Shown here in pieces: positions 25,601 through 34,068 of a DNA stretch of 64,000 nt. The DNA is from Treponema saccharophilum DSM 2985. Its GTDB lineage: Bacteria; Spirochaetota; Spirochaetia; Treponematales; Treponemataceae. A program made the translations under genes and the position numbers. The stretch spans positions 62,001-126,000 of the forward strand of contig NZ_AGRW01000054.1 of the NCBI RefSeq assembly GCF_000255555.1. Direction: 5' to 3'. The notes under the pieces are model-generated. The model worked only from the letters and a program-made list of their open reading frames with translations. It did no database searches and was not told the DNA's origin. The first letter of the stretch is position 1, and each line of letters begins with the position of its first letter.

Positions 25601-27274
25601 TATCCTGAGATGCTCCGTGCTGATTCCTGCCCCTGCCGCCGCCGCGAGGAAGCCGGCCGACGCTCCGTCCGCGTCCGCGTATTCCTTCCCGTACGCGTAA
25701 GTCCACCGTCCCGCCGCCGATACGTCTGCTTTGAGGAACGGGAGGAATTCCTTCTCGATTCCCGCCCCGAACGACACGGAGCCTTCGTCGGTGTCCCCCG
25801 AATTTTCGAGCCATTCAGCATGGATTCTGTCGCCTGCCGATACGGGCGACTGGAGCGAAATCGTCCCCGTGTCCGCGTCGAATTCTGCTCCATGCTCGAG
25901 GATTCCGTTCCGGTAGACTCTGACCGTCCCCGCGATTGCCGATGTCCCTATCGAAAGCGATTTCACGGGGCTGAGCGTCCGCGACAGAAGCGTGTTGTCG
26001 TTCTCTGAATTGGGCGCGTCCCCGTAGCCGAGGTATATGCCCGGGTTCGTCCGCGCGAGCGGGAAGCGCGCCGAAGCCGTAGACCCGTCGCCGTCCTTCG
26101 CCGACACGTCCGCGTAGCTGTGCCCCTCGTCGAAGAATTCTCCGCCCGTGTCGTCCTCCGAAATCTCTGCCTCGAACGACGTGTCCGCAATCTCCGTCGA
26201 TGACGACGCGACGAACGCGTCTGATGGCGGAGTCGTGCCAAGGTCGTACCGCGACGCGTCCCAGAACGGGGAGAACCCGTCCGGGCGCTGGAGGAAGAGA
26301 ACCGTCGTCCCGCCAATCTCGCCGAGGTAGCCGGAGATTCCGTCCGTCTTCGCGAACGAGAATCCCGATATGTCCCGCCCGAACCATTCCTCCGTCTCTT
26401 CGAGGAATTCCTCGATTGCGGCTTGTTCCGAGCCGAGCGCTCCGTTCCTGAACGACACCGCGACTGCCGGGAACCGTCCGCTTTTCTTTCCCGCGCCGGC
26501 ATCCCGCGCTATCAGCATCCGTTTCTCACGCGCCGACACGACGAACTGCGAGGCGCTGAGCTTTTTGTAGGAAAGCCCGTCGCTGCCGCTCTCTCCGCCG
26601 TCCGCGCTCTCGACGAAAACGCCGTCCACCATCGACGAAAGCCCAGCCGACGGGATTGTGAACGACGCTCCGGTCAGCCAGTTTTCGAGGGAGGTCTTAG
26701 ACGTCACCGCGGAATTCATCCCGAACCAGTCGGCCGTCTCCGCCTCGACGAATTCGTACCTCAGCGCGAAGTCCCCCCGCCATCCGTCGCCCTCAAAATG
26801 CCCCATGATTCCCGGCGCCTCGTTCGCGCCTCCGCCGATTCCGTTCCCCGTCTCGCTGACCGAATACGTGTCCGGGAATGTGATGCCCCTGTTCGATACT
26901 TTTATTTCCTTGATTGCTCCGTCGCCCCGGAATCCCGCCGAGACGGTGTTCCTGTCGAATCCGTCCGCGAACGACGCGTCGAAAAACCAATGCCCGTCGT
27001 AGAGCGCGTGCATGTCGAGGTCGACTTCCTGCGTAAGGGCGGGGGAGGAAAGCTCCGCCTCGGGCGCAGTCCCGAACCCGAACGTCACCGAGCCGCTTCC
27101 CGTGACGAGGCTTTTCCAGAATCCCTCGACGCTTATCTCGGCGGTCTTGCCTTCCGAGCCGATGTCGAACGAAATTCCGCCGCCGTCCTCGCCCGGATGC
27201 GCCCGGGAATGCGCGGCTCCGAGCAGCACCGCGGCGGCGGCCATGATTTTACGGGCTTTTCGCGCGTTCCTCAT
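22682..27274 (-). CDS. Giant outer-membrane beta-barrel protein (1530 residues)
   Basis: A 1530-residue exported protein ending in Phe (SATAGFTLRF), the outer-membrane barrel signature. A signal peptide (KIMAAAAVLLGAAHSRAHP) is followed by ~950 residues rich in beta-type sequence. These include at least two jelly-roll-like modules, one ending IDELHLDGAEP near residue 940, the other containing ILVGPYELHGSHF. The last ~500 residues are Ser/Ala-rich alternating strands typical of a large barrel. I do not recognise a named family. Its start overlaps the stop of the upstream membrane protein (ATGA), so the two are translationally coupled. Roles in export or envelope assembly are plausible but unsupported. 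Confidence 0.85.
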   Translation of the reverse strand: MRNARKARKIMAAAAVLLGAAHSRAHPGEDGGGISFDIGSEGKTAEISVEGFWKSLVTGSGSVTFGFGTAPEAELSSPALTQEVDLDMHALYDGHWFFDASFADGFDRNTVSAGFRGDGAIKEIKVSNRGITFPDTYSVSETGNGIGGGANEAPGIMGHFEGDGWRGDFALRYEFVEAETADWFGMNSAVTSKTSLENWLTGASFTIPSAGLSSMVDGVFVESADGGESGSDGLSYKKLSASQFVVSAREKRMLIARDAGAGKKSGRFPAVAVSFRNGALGSEQAAIEEFLEETEEWFGRDISGFSFAKTDGISGYLGEIGGTTVLFLQRPDGFSPFWDASRYDLGTTPPSDAFVASSSTEIADTSFEAEISEDDTGGEFFDEGHSYADVSAKDGDGSTASARFPLARTNPGIYLGYGDAPNSENDNTLLSRTLSPVKSLSIGTSAIAGTVRVYRNGILEHGAEFDADTGTISLQSPVSAGDRIHAEWLENSGDTDEGSVSFGAGIEKEFLPFLKADVSAAGRWTYAYGKEYADADGASAGFLAAAAGAGISTEHLRIRNSASLSLVAENTTGILRILGMDDDENGTEYLEKDAAHDIPEGILPVIGGEELDESLKGGGAGKARKDVGISGYAVPLEFDFTGFPEQMEDGSSEFWAAAAVELEEASSLASCSSFQIALKNESEGADGIEIYLQLGAEAADSIDEEFPSLIPSWSISRLCGTLGEGEGWKVATVALTDEERAGIARTGHHDARIIVTSKKRVSGTILVGPYELHGSHFTADTDGDARIASETRTDASLKSARVSDLNRSTNKVQSFSWEYGGGTTDEDGAEIRIARYFDGTDISGYKRAIIFAKIALEDERALGENAGEGGTMMTVSLEDSAKNTAARFALPRSSYDTLGDGWHEFAVDLDKSSLFVDGEKLEGAEAEADKSVVPSKIAISLTPISGDGTKIAGSGTLMIDELHLDGAEPHLEAADKARAEFEAKGTIASAGGTEILANAYTSLSSDLSLSSDGASVGAGAKAGIDITGIRFEAAAAKSPGAGKITQASHKIATVSPLLGIISASESFSLDSESRASSKDDSLSLKKGAMSAGISLSSSADTIAMRQNASMKAEFAGKSSSVSAAASLSEKTSAASSAFRTAETGSYASSYSSATAMQFSKGSAGATRRDLSASFSARTGLTAAGIAIRPAFSASTKAVHKSSSKFSDTTASSISVPLSAGAHTLTLSAKHEFGGTEEADMKAHADDASLLARALSRKAGLIPLVSPAGLFSPSAKKIVSGAKNAGGEITAAFYTASCVLGWKRAFSATAESLLLPTSAEISVTRNIRAEDSESDIYKAGLKIGNSFMNAFGKSGLIPIFGWYEQDEFRSSLSLSAKIPREDPGSASFSAAASIRPSILINGTDSVSAAAEGSAEGRDDWSVSVSASWKRRSGKSLTKAIASLLFRGVADGTIRTENTKTDSLSFKAGSTSPSSSKKSPVRKYAASCSHSVDTKVGKNITMHTSLALSYESTWGTSATLGASATAGFTLRF

Positions 27275-29226
27275 CGCTTTCCCTGCACGCGCACCGTTTT
27301 CCTTTCCCGCCTGAACGTGCCGTCCCCGCAGTCGTATATCGCCTCGACCGTGACGAACGACGAGAGCGCCGACGATGACGCGTAATCAATCGTTATCGAC
27401 CGAGGCGGCATGTCCGGGATTACGAACGCGATTTCGTCCTTCGCCGTTATCTTGTATCCGTATGTCGATTCGTATATCGGGATGACCTCCTCGCCGTCGC
27501 TCCGTATCGAAATCTGGTATCGTACGGCGTCCTCCTTCGATTTTACGGCGATGTGGTTCGTGCTCATCCCCCAGAACGTGTCCTCGACGACGCTGAACGA
27601 GAACGTCCTGTTGTCGCGGTCGGCGATTATCGTGGCGGGCTTTTCGGTGTCCCGGTAGAACCGCTCCGAGACTTTTTTCGACGAGAACGCGAAGACCGCA
27701 ATAAGGAACAGGACGAGCGCGATTCCGTTCCAGACCGTGCGCCGCGTCGGGTGGCGGCTCATTCCGGAAATGATGTTTATGCGCACGAGGATTTTCTGCC
27801 ACATCATGTGTATCGGGAACAGTGCGAGCGAGAGGATTACGTTCTCCGCGGGCGTGCAGAATATCGCCCGCTCCAGCGTCTCCCGTTCCGCGCTGCCTAT
27901 GAGCGATGCTATGTACGGCGCGAACGGCGCCATCATCGCGGCAAGCCATACCATTATCCAGAAGGAGCGCCTTGCCGGGCGCGACGCGAAAATCAGTATG
28001 TATTCGATTCCGAACGAGATGAAGAAAAGGATGTCTATCGCGCTGAAAATGAATATGTTCAGGATTGCGACGAACGAAATCATGTACCCGAAAATGAAGG
28101 CGTCAATCGGGAGGTGGATTTTCTCAAGAACCGCGAAATAGGCTGAGATGACGAGTATCGAGGCGCAGATTTTTATGGACATCAGGTGGATCGGGTTCAT
28201 TCCCGGGAGGAGGCGCGCCGACTCCGCGGCTTTCTGCCCGAGGATGACGGACGAGAACGAGAGCGCGAGCGTAAGCGGAATCATGTACCACGCCTTGAGA
28301 AATTCCCGCTTGTACCGCGCGCCCGCCTTCCCGAGGAATGAAAGCCCGCAGAGCATGAGCAGGCTGAGCGCGGCGACGGATATCGCGAGCGTGATTATCG
28401 CGCTTTCCCCGATGACGAGCGTCCCGAATTTTGTCGACGTGTCGATTATCAGGTAATGGACGTCCCATTCTTCCGTCCCGCGCGCGTCGAACGACTCCGC
28501 TATTTCCGCTATGAAACCGAGCTGCTTTCCGTCCTGGAGAGCGACCTCTATCGCGGGGATGTTCCATTTGATGAATTCGCCCATCCGCTTCTCTCCGCGG
28601 ATAAGACCGAGCCGGTACAGAGAGAGGAACCGGTGCTCGAGTTCCGGGGCCTGGCCGTCTTTCCTCATCGCGTCAGTCACGAGCTTTGCGAGCCACGACG
28701 GGGATGCGGAGCCGACGCTTCCCGTTTTTATCGACGCCGCTCCGCCCGCCCCGAAATCGAGCGCGACCGCGAACATCGTGTCGTTGTCGTCGACCTCCGA
28801 CGCGAACCGCTCCGTCCCGTATTCTCCGCCTTCCGCCTCCCCGTTGCCGTCGAGGGCGGCGCAGAGAATCCTCACGTCCGCGTTCCTTTTCCGCCCGTCG
28901 AGGTCCTTGAGAAGCCTTGTGAACTCGCCCGCAATCGTCGGGATGTCCCGCTGCCGGATGTCGACGACCATCGTGCTTCGTCCGCCGCCCGTCACCGCCT
29001 CCTCTGTCCTCGGGAAATCGACCGTTATGTTGTACGCGAACGTGTCCAGGCCCGTCTTCGCGAGAGGCTCCTTCGCCGCCCTCCCGCCGAAGCCGCATTC
29101 CGCTATTATCGAGAGCACCTTGTCGGAAAGCGCCCGCCCCGATAATGCAGGTTCGCAGCGGGCGGCAGTCCGCAATGACGATACGGCGACAAGGAGCAGA
29201 AGCGTTATCAGGCGAGAAAAGCGCAT
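27271..29226 (-). CDS. Polytopic inner-membrane protein with large periplasmic domains
   Basis: A 651-residue membrane protein with an N-terminal signal or anchor (LITLLLLVAVSSLRTAARC). A ~250-residue periplasmic domain has alternating elements (MVVDIRQRDIPTIAGEFTRLL, ADVRILCAALDGNG, MFAVALDFGAG) that loosely recall degenerate M28-type aminopeptidase folds without metal ligands. About eight TM helices (residues 260-530) and a C-terminal beta-rich domain follow. A cysteine at the end of the signal (ARC) could be lipidated but is not a classic lipobox. The gene has no Shine-Dalgarno; a -10 box ends six bases before the ATG. It is coupled by a 4-bp overlap to the giant barrel gene, implying a shared envelope function. 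Confidence 0.8.
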   Translation of the reverse strand: MRFSRLITLLLLVAVSSLRTAARCEPALSGRALSDKVLSIIAECGFGGRAAKEPLAKTGLDTFAYNITVDFPRTEEAVTGGGRSTMVVDIRQRDIPTIAGEFTRLLKDLDGRKRNADVRILCAALDGNGEAEGGEYGTERFASEVDDNDTMFAVALDFGAGGAASIKTGSVGSASPSWLAKLVTDAMRKDGQAPELEHRFLSLYRLGLIRGEKRMGEFIKWNIPAIEVALQDGKQLGFIAEIAESFDARGTEEWDVHYLIIDTSTKFGTLVIGESAIITLAISVAALSLLMLCGLSFLGKAGARYKREFLKAWYMIPLTLALSFSSVILGQKAAESARLLPGMNPIHLMSIKICASILVISAYFAVLEKIHLPIDAFIFGYMISFVAILNIFIFSAIDILFFISFGIEYILIFASRPARRSFWIMVWLAAMMAPFAPYIASLIGSAERETLERAIFCTPAENVILSLALFPIHMMWQKILVRINIISGMSRHPTRRTVWNGIALVLFLIAVFAFSSKKVSERFYRDTEKPATIIADRDNRTFSFSVVEDTFWGMSTNHIAVKSKEDAVRYQISIRSDGEEVIPIYESTYGYKITAKDEIAFVIPDMPPRSITIDYASSSALSSFVTVEAIYDCGDGTFRRERKTVRVQGKR

Positions 29227-29232
29227 GTTTTT

Positions 29233-29261
29233 AGGATATAATTTGTTTGTTTACAACGCAA
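29233..29261 (-). promoter_or_regulatory. Leaderless-type promoter of the membrane protein/barrel operon
   Basis: On the minus strand TTGCGT (29261-29256), a 17-base spacer and TATCCT (29238-29233) are followed by exactly six bases and the ATG. Transcription would begin at or next to the start codon. It overlaps the divergent plus-strand promoter. Confidence 0.55.
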
Positions 29262-29278
29262 GGGGCTTGCTCTATAAT
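29250..29278 (+). promoter_or_regulatory. Sigma-70 promoter for the gene at 29306
   Basis: TTTACA (29250-29255), a 17-base spacer and a perfect TATAAT (29273-29278). The downstream leader contains GGAG before the ATG. Confidence 0.85.
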
Positions 29279-29305
29279 AGAAAATAGAAAAAAAACGGAG
29301 TGAAA

Positions 29306-30463
29306 ATGGAAACGGGAAAAAAATTCAGCCTTGAACTGCCGTTGAAGGTAATCCTGACCGAGGACGGTACTTCTTATTTTATCAGCAACAACAAGAAACT
29401 TACCCATTTCAGGCTTGCGGACAATGTTGAGGAGGTTGGCATTTCGCTCAATCCGTTTTCACCGCAAACAATCCAGAACATGATAATGAAGGACTTCATC
29501 TCGAAAATCGAGATTTCCATGGCGGAATTCGTGTCCGTGCGGCAGAGCGTCATGGATTTGTCCAAGCTCATTGTGTTCTCGATTCTGTACAAGCAGTTCG
29601 ACAGGAGCCTGTACGCAGAGATTATAAAATGCGATTGCGTCGCGAAATACAACCGCGCGAACCCGAAGAACCTCATCGACGAGAACACGAAGCGTTCCTC
29701 TTCTCAGCTCCGCCCTATAATCGAGAAGGGCAGGAGCCGGATAAAGCTCATAAAGGACGTCATCCTCAAGCCGGTCCGCGAGGCCATCGTCTCCAACCGC
29801 GACTATTCCCCGCAGGAGCGCAACACGTACCTCCTCATGGTCGAGAAATTCCTCGACAGGCTCAGCCTCATGAACTGGTACGTCATAATGCTCTTCTTCC
29901 AGAAGGACGGCTTCGAGAAGATAAACATCGCGATACGCCATCTTCTCCAGGAGTACATGGAAAAGTCCCGCGTCGCAGACGACATCTCGCTCCTCATAAT
30001 GGAGCTCGTCACGAACAGCGAGAACAACAACCTGAAAAAGGCGGCGGACACGCTCTACAACGGTGTCGAGGACACGAACGCCATGCTCTACGACCCGGAA
30101 ATCCGCGAGAAGCTGTTCGCGGAGCTTAAGAAGAAGGGCAAGCTCGTCACCCTCTCGTGGAAGCTCGGCGGCGGCTCGACTGCAATCGGGAAGCAGGGCA
30201 GGCTGCAGATAATCCTCTACAACAAGAGCGCCGAATTCCAGGAGATGAAGGAGAACATCGCCGACAAGATGGCGACCGACACGAAGAAGCGCACTATTGT
30301 CGATTTCTACCGCGAGCTTCCCGACGGCGAGGAGGGGCTCGGAATGATGTACTTCTCGTACCTTGACGAATCGTGCAAGAAGGTCAACGTCAAATTCGAG
30401 TCCATAGTGAACCAGCTTTCGTCGAACGATTTGACGGTCATAAACCTCATATTCAATTTCTGA
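29306..30463 (+). CDS. Uncharacterised cytoplasmic protein, possibly GHKL-ATPase-like
   Basis: A 385-residue soluble protein I cannot assign. A long helical middle (residues ~60-230) contains basic and helical segments (KRSSSQLRPIIEKGRSRIK). It is followed by LLIMELVTNSENNNLKKAAD, which resembles the N-box of histidine-kinase-like ATPases, and by GEEGLGMMYFSYLDESCKK, which could be a G-box. That would make it a divergent GHKL protein, but the D-box is not clear and no HisKA motif exists. The ATG at 29306 follows GGAG; a GTG two codons upstream is the alternative. The next gene begins on its stop codon. Confidence 0.75.
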   Translation: METGKKFSLELPLKVILTEDGTSYFISNNKKLTHFRLADNVEEVGISLNPFSPQTIQNMIMKDFISKIEISMAEFVSVRQSVMDLSKLIVFSILYKQFDRSLYAEIIKCDCVAKYNRANPKNLIDENTKRSSSQLRPIIEKGRSRIKLIKDVILKPVREAIVSNRDYSPQERNTYLLMVEKFLDRLSLMNWYVIMLFFQKDGFEKINIAIRHLLQEYMEKSRVADDISLLIMELVTNSENNNLKKAADTLYNGVEDTNAMLYDPEIREKLFAELKKKGKLVTLSWKLGGGSTAIGKQGRLQIILYNKSAEFQEMKENIADKMATDTKKRTIVDFYRELPDGEEGLGMMYFSYLDESCKKVNVKFESIVNQLSSNDLTVINLIFNF

Positions 30464-31185
30464 TGGCGCGTCGTCTTTTTGCGGCGGGAATCAGGAGCGT
30501 TTTCAGAATCATCGGTGTCGCGTCCGTCGTGGCGTCCTCGCCGGTGATTTTTTCGTGCTCGGACGCAGAGCCGGAAATCGCGGAGGTTCAGCCGTCGCTC
30601 GTGCTCGACTATGCTTCCGCGGGCGCCCTTCCGAGCGCGTCGCTTTCCGTTTTCCTGCGGATTTCCGGAAACCCGCGTCGCGCGTCGTCCTTTTCCGTCA
30701 GGCGCATAGCCGGCGAGGGCGAGATTCCCCTTGAGTGGTTCGTCGGCGAGCCTGATTCGTATCTGACGGACAAGGATTCGTTCGTCTTCAAGCGGAATCT
30801 CCGCGTTCCTCCTGTATCGTTCCGTTCCGACGGTACTCCCGCACGTATCCCCGAGCCGGTTCCTCGCGGGAAGTACGAGGCGACGTATGCCGACGATGCG
30901 GGCGGGGAGGTGAGCCGCCCGTTCACCGTCTCCTATGACGAGCGTCTCCTTTCGGCGACCGATTCGGACGTTCGGGGCATCCTTGGAAAAACGACGGAGT
31001 ACGTCGCGCTCTACGCGGAGGACCGCTCGCTCGTCTTTTTCGGGAAGGCGAAGGGCGACTGGACGAGCGCGAGGAACATAACGAGGGATTACAAGCAGGC
31101 GGTTTCGATGAGGACGGTTCTTTTTACGGCGGGAAACAAGGTCGTGTGCCTTCTTCCGCCGTCGGCAGTGGACAAAGAGGGCTGA
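30463..31185 (+). CDS. Putative lipoprotein of unknown function
   Basis: A 240-residue protein with an N-terminal hydrophobic segment ending in a lipobox-like VIFSC (SVVASSPVIFSCSDAEPE), suggesting lipidation at Cys33. The mature part has beta-type sequence (SLVLDYASAGALPSASLSVF, RGKYEATYADDAGGEVSRPF) reminiscent of an Ig-like fold. The ATG overlaps the TGA of the previous gene by one base, so it is co-translated with it. No family recognised. Confidence 0.75.
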   Translation: MARRLFAAGIRSVFRIIGVASVVASSPVIFSCSDAEPEIAEVQPSLVLDYASAGALPSASLSVFLRISGNPRRASSFSVRRIAGEGEIPLEWFVGEPDSYLTDKDSFVFKRNLRVPPVSFRSDGTPARIPEPVPRGKYEATYADDAGGEVSRPFTVSYDERLLSATDSDVRGILGKTTEYVALYAEDRSLVFFGKAKGDWTSARNITRDYKQAVSMRTVLFTAGNKVVCLLPPSAVDKEG

Positions 31186-31392
31186 CTCGTTCAGAATCGC
31201 TCGGACGGCGCATTTTGCGGCAACCTGTTCCGGGGGCTTGTTTTGCGTTTGCCATGCTGAATGTTTTTCGAAAAGAAAGCATGTTTTCGGCATCGATGTG
31301 TTTTCGTGCGCGGATTAGGAACGGAAATGCAAGTCATGTATCCGCCGGAATTCGGGCAGGGCGTATTTTTTTATGGATGGAGCTTATTTAAG
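31186..31392. other. Intergenic spacer without a recognisable gene
   Basis: A 207-bp spacer before trmB. I see no convincing promoter, hairpin or small gene in it, although trmB and ligA must be transcribed either from here or from the upstream operon. Confidence 0.5.
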
Positions 31393-32106
31393 ATGGACAG
31401 CGAGAGCAACAAAAACGATGAGGTCGCGGCAAATGGATTCCGCCGCGAGGTGAGGACGTTCGTCCTGCGTGCGGGGCATTTTACGAATGCCGAGAGGAAG
31501 GACTACGAGGAGCTGCTTCCCGTGTGGGGAATCGGCTACGACAAGGATTCCGTTCTCGATTTCAGGAAGGTTTTCGGGAACGACAATCCCGTCGTCATTG
31601 AAATCGGGTTCGGGATGGGGCGGGCGACCGCCATAATCGCGGAGAACAACCCCGACATAAACTATCTCGGAATCGAGGTGCACAAGCCCGGAATCGGCAA
31701 GCTCCTCGGCGAAATCAGGGAGCGGAACCTCAAGAACATTCGGATAATCGCGCACGACGCCATGGAAGTCATCTCCGATATGGTCGCCGACGGCAGCGTC
31801 GATGCGTTCCACATTTTCTTTGCGGACCCGTGGCCGAAGAAGCGCCACCACAAAAGGCGCCTCGTCCAGCGGCCGAGAACGGAGCTGCTTTCGAGGAAGA
31901 TGAAGGCGGGCGGATACCTCTATTTCGTGACGGACTGGCTTCCGTATGCGGAATTCGCGCTCGAGGAGCTTTCGCTTACGGATGGACTCCGGAACAAGTT
32001 CGACGGCTTTGCCCCCCATCAGGAGTGGCGGCCCGAGACGCGGTTCGAGCAGAAGGGCGTCGACGCGAACCGCGTAATCAGCGAGCTGATGTTCGAGAGG
32101 AGGTGA
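31393..32106 (+). CDS. trmB: tRNA (guanine-N7-)-methyltransferase TrmB
   Basis: A 237-residue SAM-dependent enzyme that makes m7G46 in tRNAs. Family motifs: PVVIEIGFGMGRA (SAM-binding), INYLGIEVHKPGIGKLL, and the signature FFADPWPKKRHHKRRLVQ. The ATG at 31393 is chosen because homology begins soon after; the GGAG at -12 is somewhat far, and earlier ATGs in the frame lack family sequence. It lies three bases upstream of ligA, so the two are one operon. Confidence 0.95.
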   Translation: MDSESNKNDEVAANGFRREVRTFVLRAGHFTNAERKDYEELLPVWGIGYDKDSVLDFRKVFGNDNPVVIEIGFGMGRATAIIAENNPDINYLGIEVHKPGIGKLLGEIRERNLKNIRIIAHDAMEVISDMVADGSVDAFHIFFADPWPKKRHHKRRLVQRPRTELLSRKMKAGGYLYFVTDWLPYAEFALEELSLTDGLRNKFDGFAPHQEWRPETRFEQKGVDANRVISELMFERR

Positions 32107-32109
32107 GCG

Positions 32110-34068
32110 ATGGACTTGTTCGGCGAGGACGGAATCGAGGGGCGGATACTGGAGCTTGAGGGGCTGATTAAGCGGTATCAGGATTCGTATTACAACGGCG
32201 AGGCTGAGATAACGGACGCCGAATTCGACGCTTTGTGGGACGAGCTGAAGTCCCTCAACCCGTCGAATCCGGTCTTCTCCCGCGTCGGCGCGGACAACGG
32301 CTCGTTCGCGAAGGTGCACCACCGCATGCCGATGGGAAGCCAGGAGAAAGCGGCGGAGGACGGGCAGTTCCTCAAGTGGGCATCGGCGCATAAATATGAC
32401 GAGTACCTCGTCGAATACAAGCTCGACGGCGCGTCCCTTGAGCTGCAGTACGATTCGGGCGTGCTCGTCAGGGCGGTGACCCGCGGCGACGGGACAATCG
32501 GCGACGATATCACGCAGAACGCGCGGAAGATGGGCGGCGTCCTCCCCGAGCTTTTCGGCAGGGACGGGGAGAGAATCGCCTTTACGGGTGCTGTCCGTGG
32601 CGAGGTCATAATGCGCCATTCCGTGCACGACTCCCTGTACGCGGACAAGGCGAACTGCCGCAACGCCGCCAACGGTCTCATGAAGCGGAAGGACGGTTCC
32701 GGAAGCGAGAACCTGAACCTCATCGTATACGACGCGCTCGCGACCGATGGTGAGGGGAATCCCGCCGACAATCCGTTTTCTGACGAGGTCGGGAAGATAG
32801 AGTGGCTCGCCTCGTGCGGATTCGATGTCGTCCACCTCGAGGTTCTTCCCGACGCCGATTCGGTAATCGCTTATCGCGCGCGCGTCTCGGAGATGCGCTC
32901 CTCGCTCGAATTCGACATAGACGGGCTTGTGGTGAAGGAGCGGCGCATCGATTTCGAGGATGCGAGGCGCACGAGGCCGGACAGACAGATTGCGTTCAAA
33001 TTCGGGCTTGAGGAGGCGGTGACCGTCCTTCGCGACGTCGAATGGAGCGAATCTGGCTCGACGTACACGCCTGTCGGTATTTTCGACGGCGTTCAGCTCA
33101 ACGGGACGACCGTCCAGCGCGCGAGCCTCGCGAACCCGGACACGATGAGGCGTCTTGGAGTTAAAATCGGAAGCCGCGTCGTCGTCGTCAAGCGCGGGGA
33201 GATAATCCCGAAAATTGAGGGCGTGGTCGGTTCCTCGGACGGATGCCGCGAGATTGTTTTCCCGTCCGTGTGCTCCTCTTGCGGCGCTCCGCTCGTCGAT
33301 GCGGGGACGCGGCTTTTCTGCCCGAACCAGGGCTGCCCGAAGCGTGTCCTCCACCGGCTCCAGAAGTGGATTTCCGTGGTTGACATACGCGATTTCGGCG
33401 ACACGCTCATCCGCTCGCTTTTCCGCGACGGCGTCGTGAAATCCGTCTCCGACATTTATTCGCTTTCCGTCGAGAAGCTCACGCCGTATTTCCTTGACGA
33501 AAATTCCGTGGGGAAGAAGGATTCGCTCGGCGCGCGGAAGGTTTTCGACTCCATTCAGGCGCACAGGAAAATGTCGCTTCCGGCTTTCGTCGCCGGGTTC
33601 GACATCGAGGGCGTTGGCGAGACGGTCGTCGGGAAACTTGTCGATGCCGGGTTCCCGACGCTCGACTCCCTCCTTTCCGCGTCTCCGGACGATTTCTCTG
33701 CCGTCCACGGTTTCGCCGAAATAATGGCGAACGCGGTCGTCGAGGGGCTTTCGGAGAACAGGGCGGAGATGGAATCGCTCGTCTCGTCCGGGACGATAGA
33801 GATTTCCGGCTCGCTCGGCGCGCCGCTTCCCCTTTCCGGGAAGTCGTTCTGCTTTACGGGGGAGCTCCGCTCGATGAAGCGCGCGGAGGCGGAGGCGCTC
33901 GTGAAGGCGGCGGGAGGCTCGTGCAAGTCGTCGGTGACGAAGGATTTGTCGTATCTCGTGACGAACGACAAGGAAAGCGGCTCTTCGAAGAACGCGAAGG
34001 CGGCGAAATACGGCGTGAGCGTGATAGACGAGGACGAGTTCATGAGCCTCGTGAAGCCGTCATGCTGA
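32110..34068 (+). CDS. ligA: NAD-dependent DNA ligase
   Basis: A 652-residue LigA that seals nicks using NAD+. The order is an Ia domain (YYNGEAEITDAEFD), the adenylated lysine in EYKLDG (Lys104), an OB-fold, a four-cysteine zinc finger (CSSCGAP ... CPNQGC), helix-hairpin-helix repeats (FDIEGVGETVVGKL) and a C-terminal BRCT domain (GKSFCFTGELRSMKRAEAEA). Length is typical (about 670). AGGAGG precedes the ATG. The downstream membrane-protein gene starts inside its last codons (7-bp overlap). Confidence 0.97.
   Translation: MDLFGEDGIEGRILELEGLIKRYQDSYYNGEAEITDAEFDALWDELKSLNPSNPVFSRVGADNGSFAKVHHRMPMGSQEKAAEDGQFLKWASAHKYDEYLVEYKLDGASLELQYDSGVLVRAVTRGDGTIGDDITQNARKMGGVLPELFGRDGERIAFTGAVRGEVIMRHSVHDSLYADKANCRNAANGLMKRKDGSGSENLNLIVYDALATDGEGNPADNPFSDEVGKIEWLASCGFDVVHLEVLPDADSVIAYRARVSEMRSSLEFDIDGLVVKERRIDFEDARRTRPDRQIAFKFGLEEAVTVLRDVEWSESGSTYTPVGIFDGVQLNGTTVQRASLANPDTMRRLGVKIGSRVVVVKRGEIIPKIEGVVGSSDGCREIVFPSVCSSCGAPLVDAGTRLFCPNQGCPKRVLHRLQKWISVVDIRDFGDTLIRSLFRDGVVKSVSDIYSLSVEKLTPYFLDENSVGKKDSLGARKVFDSIQAHRKMSLPAFVAGFDIEGVGETVVGKLVDAGFPTLDSLLSASPDDFSAVHGFAEIMANAVVEGLSENRAEMESLVSSGTIEISGSLGAPLPLSGKSFCFTGELRSMKRAEAEALVKAAGGSCKSSVTKDLSYLVTNDKESGSSKNAKAAKYGVSVIDEDEFMSLVKPSC

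Noticed and set aside
31384-33708. 774-codon open frame on the minus strand
   Set aside because: Antisense to trmB and ligA, which are certain; the composition is that of a shadow frame.
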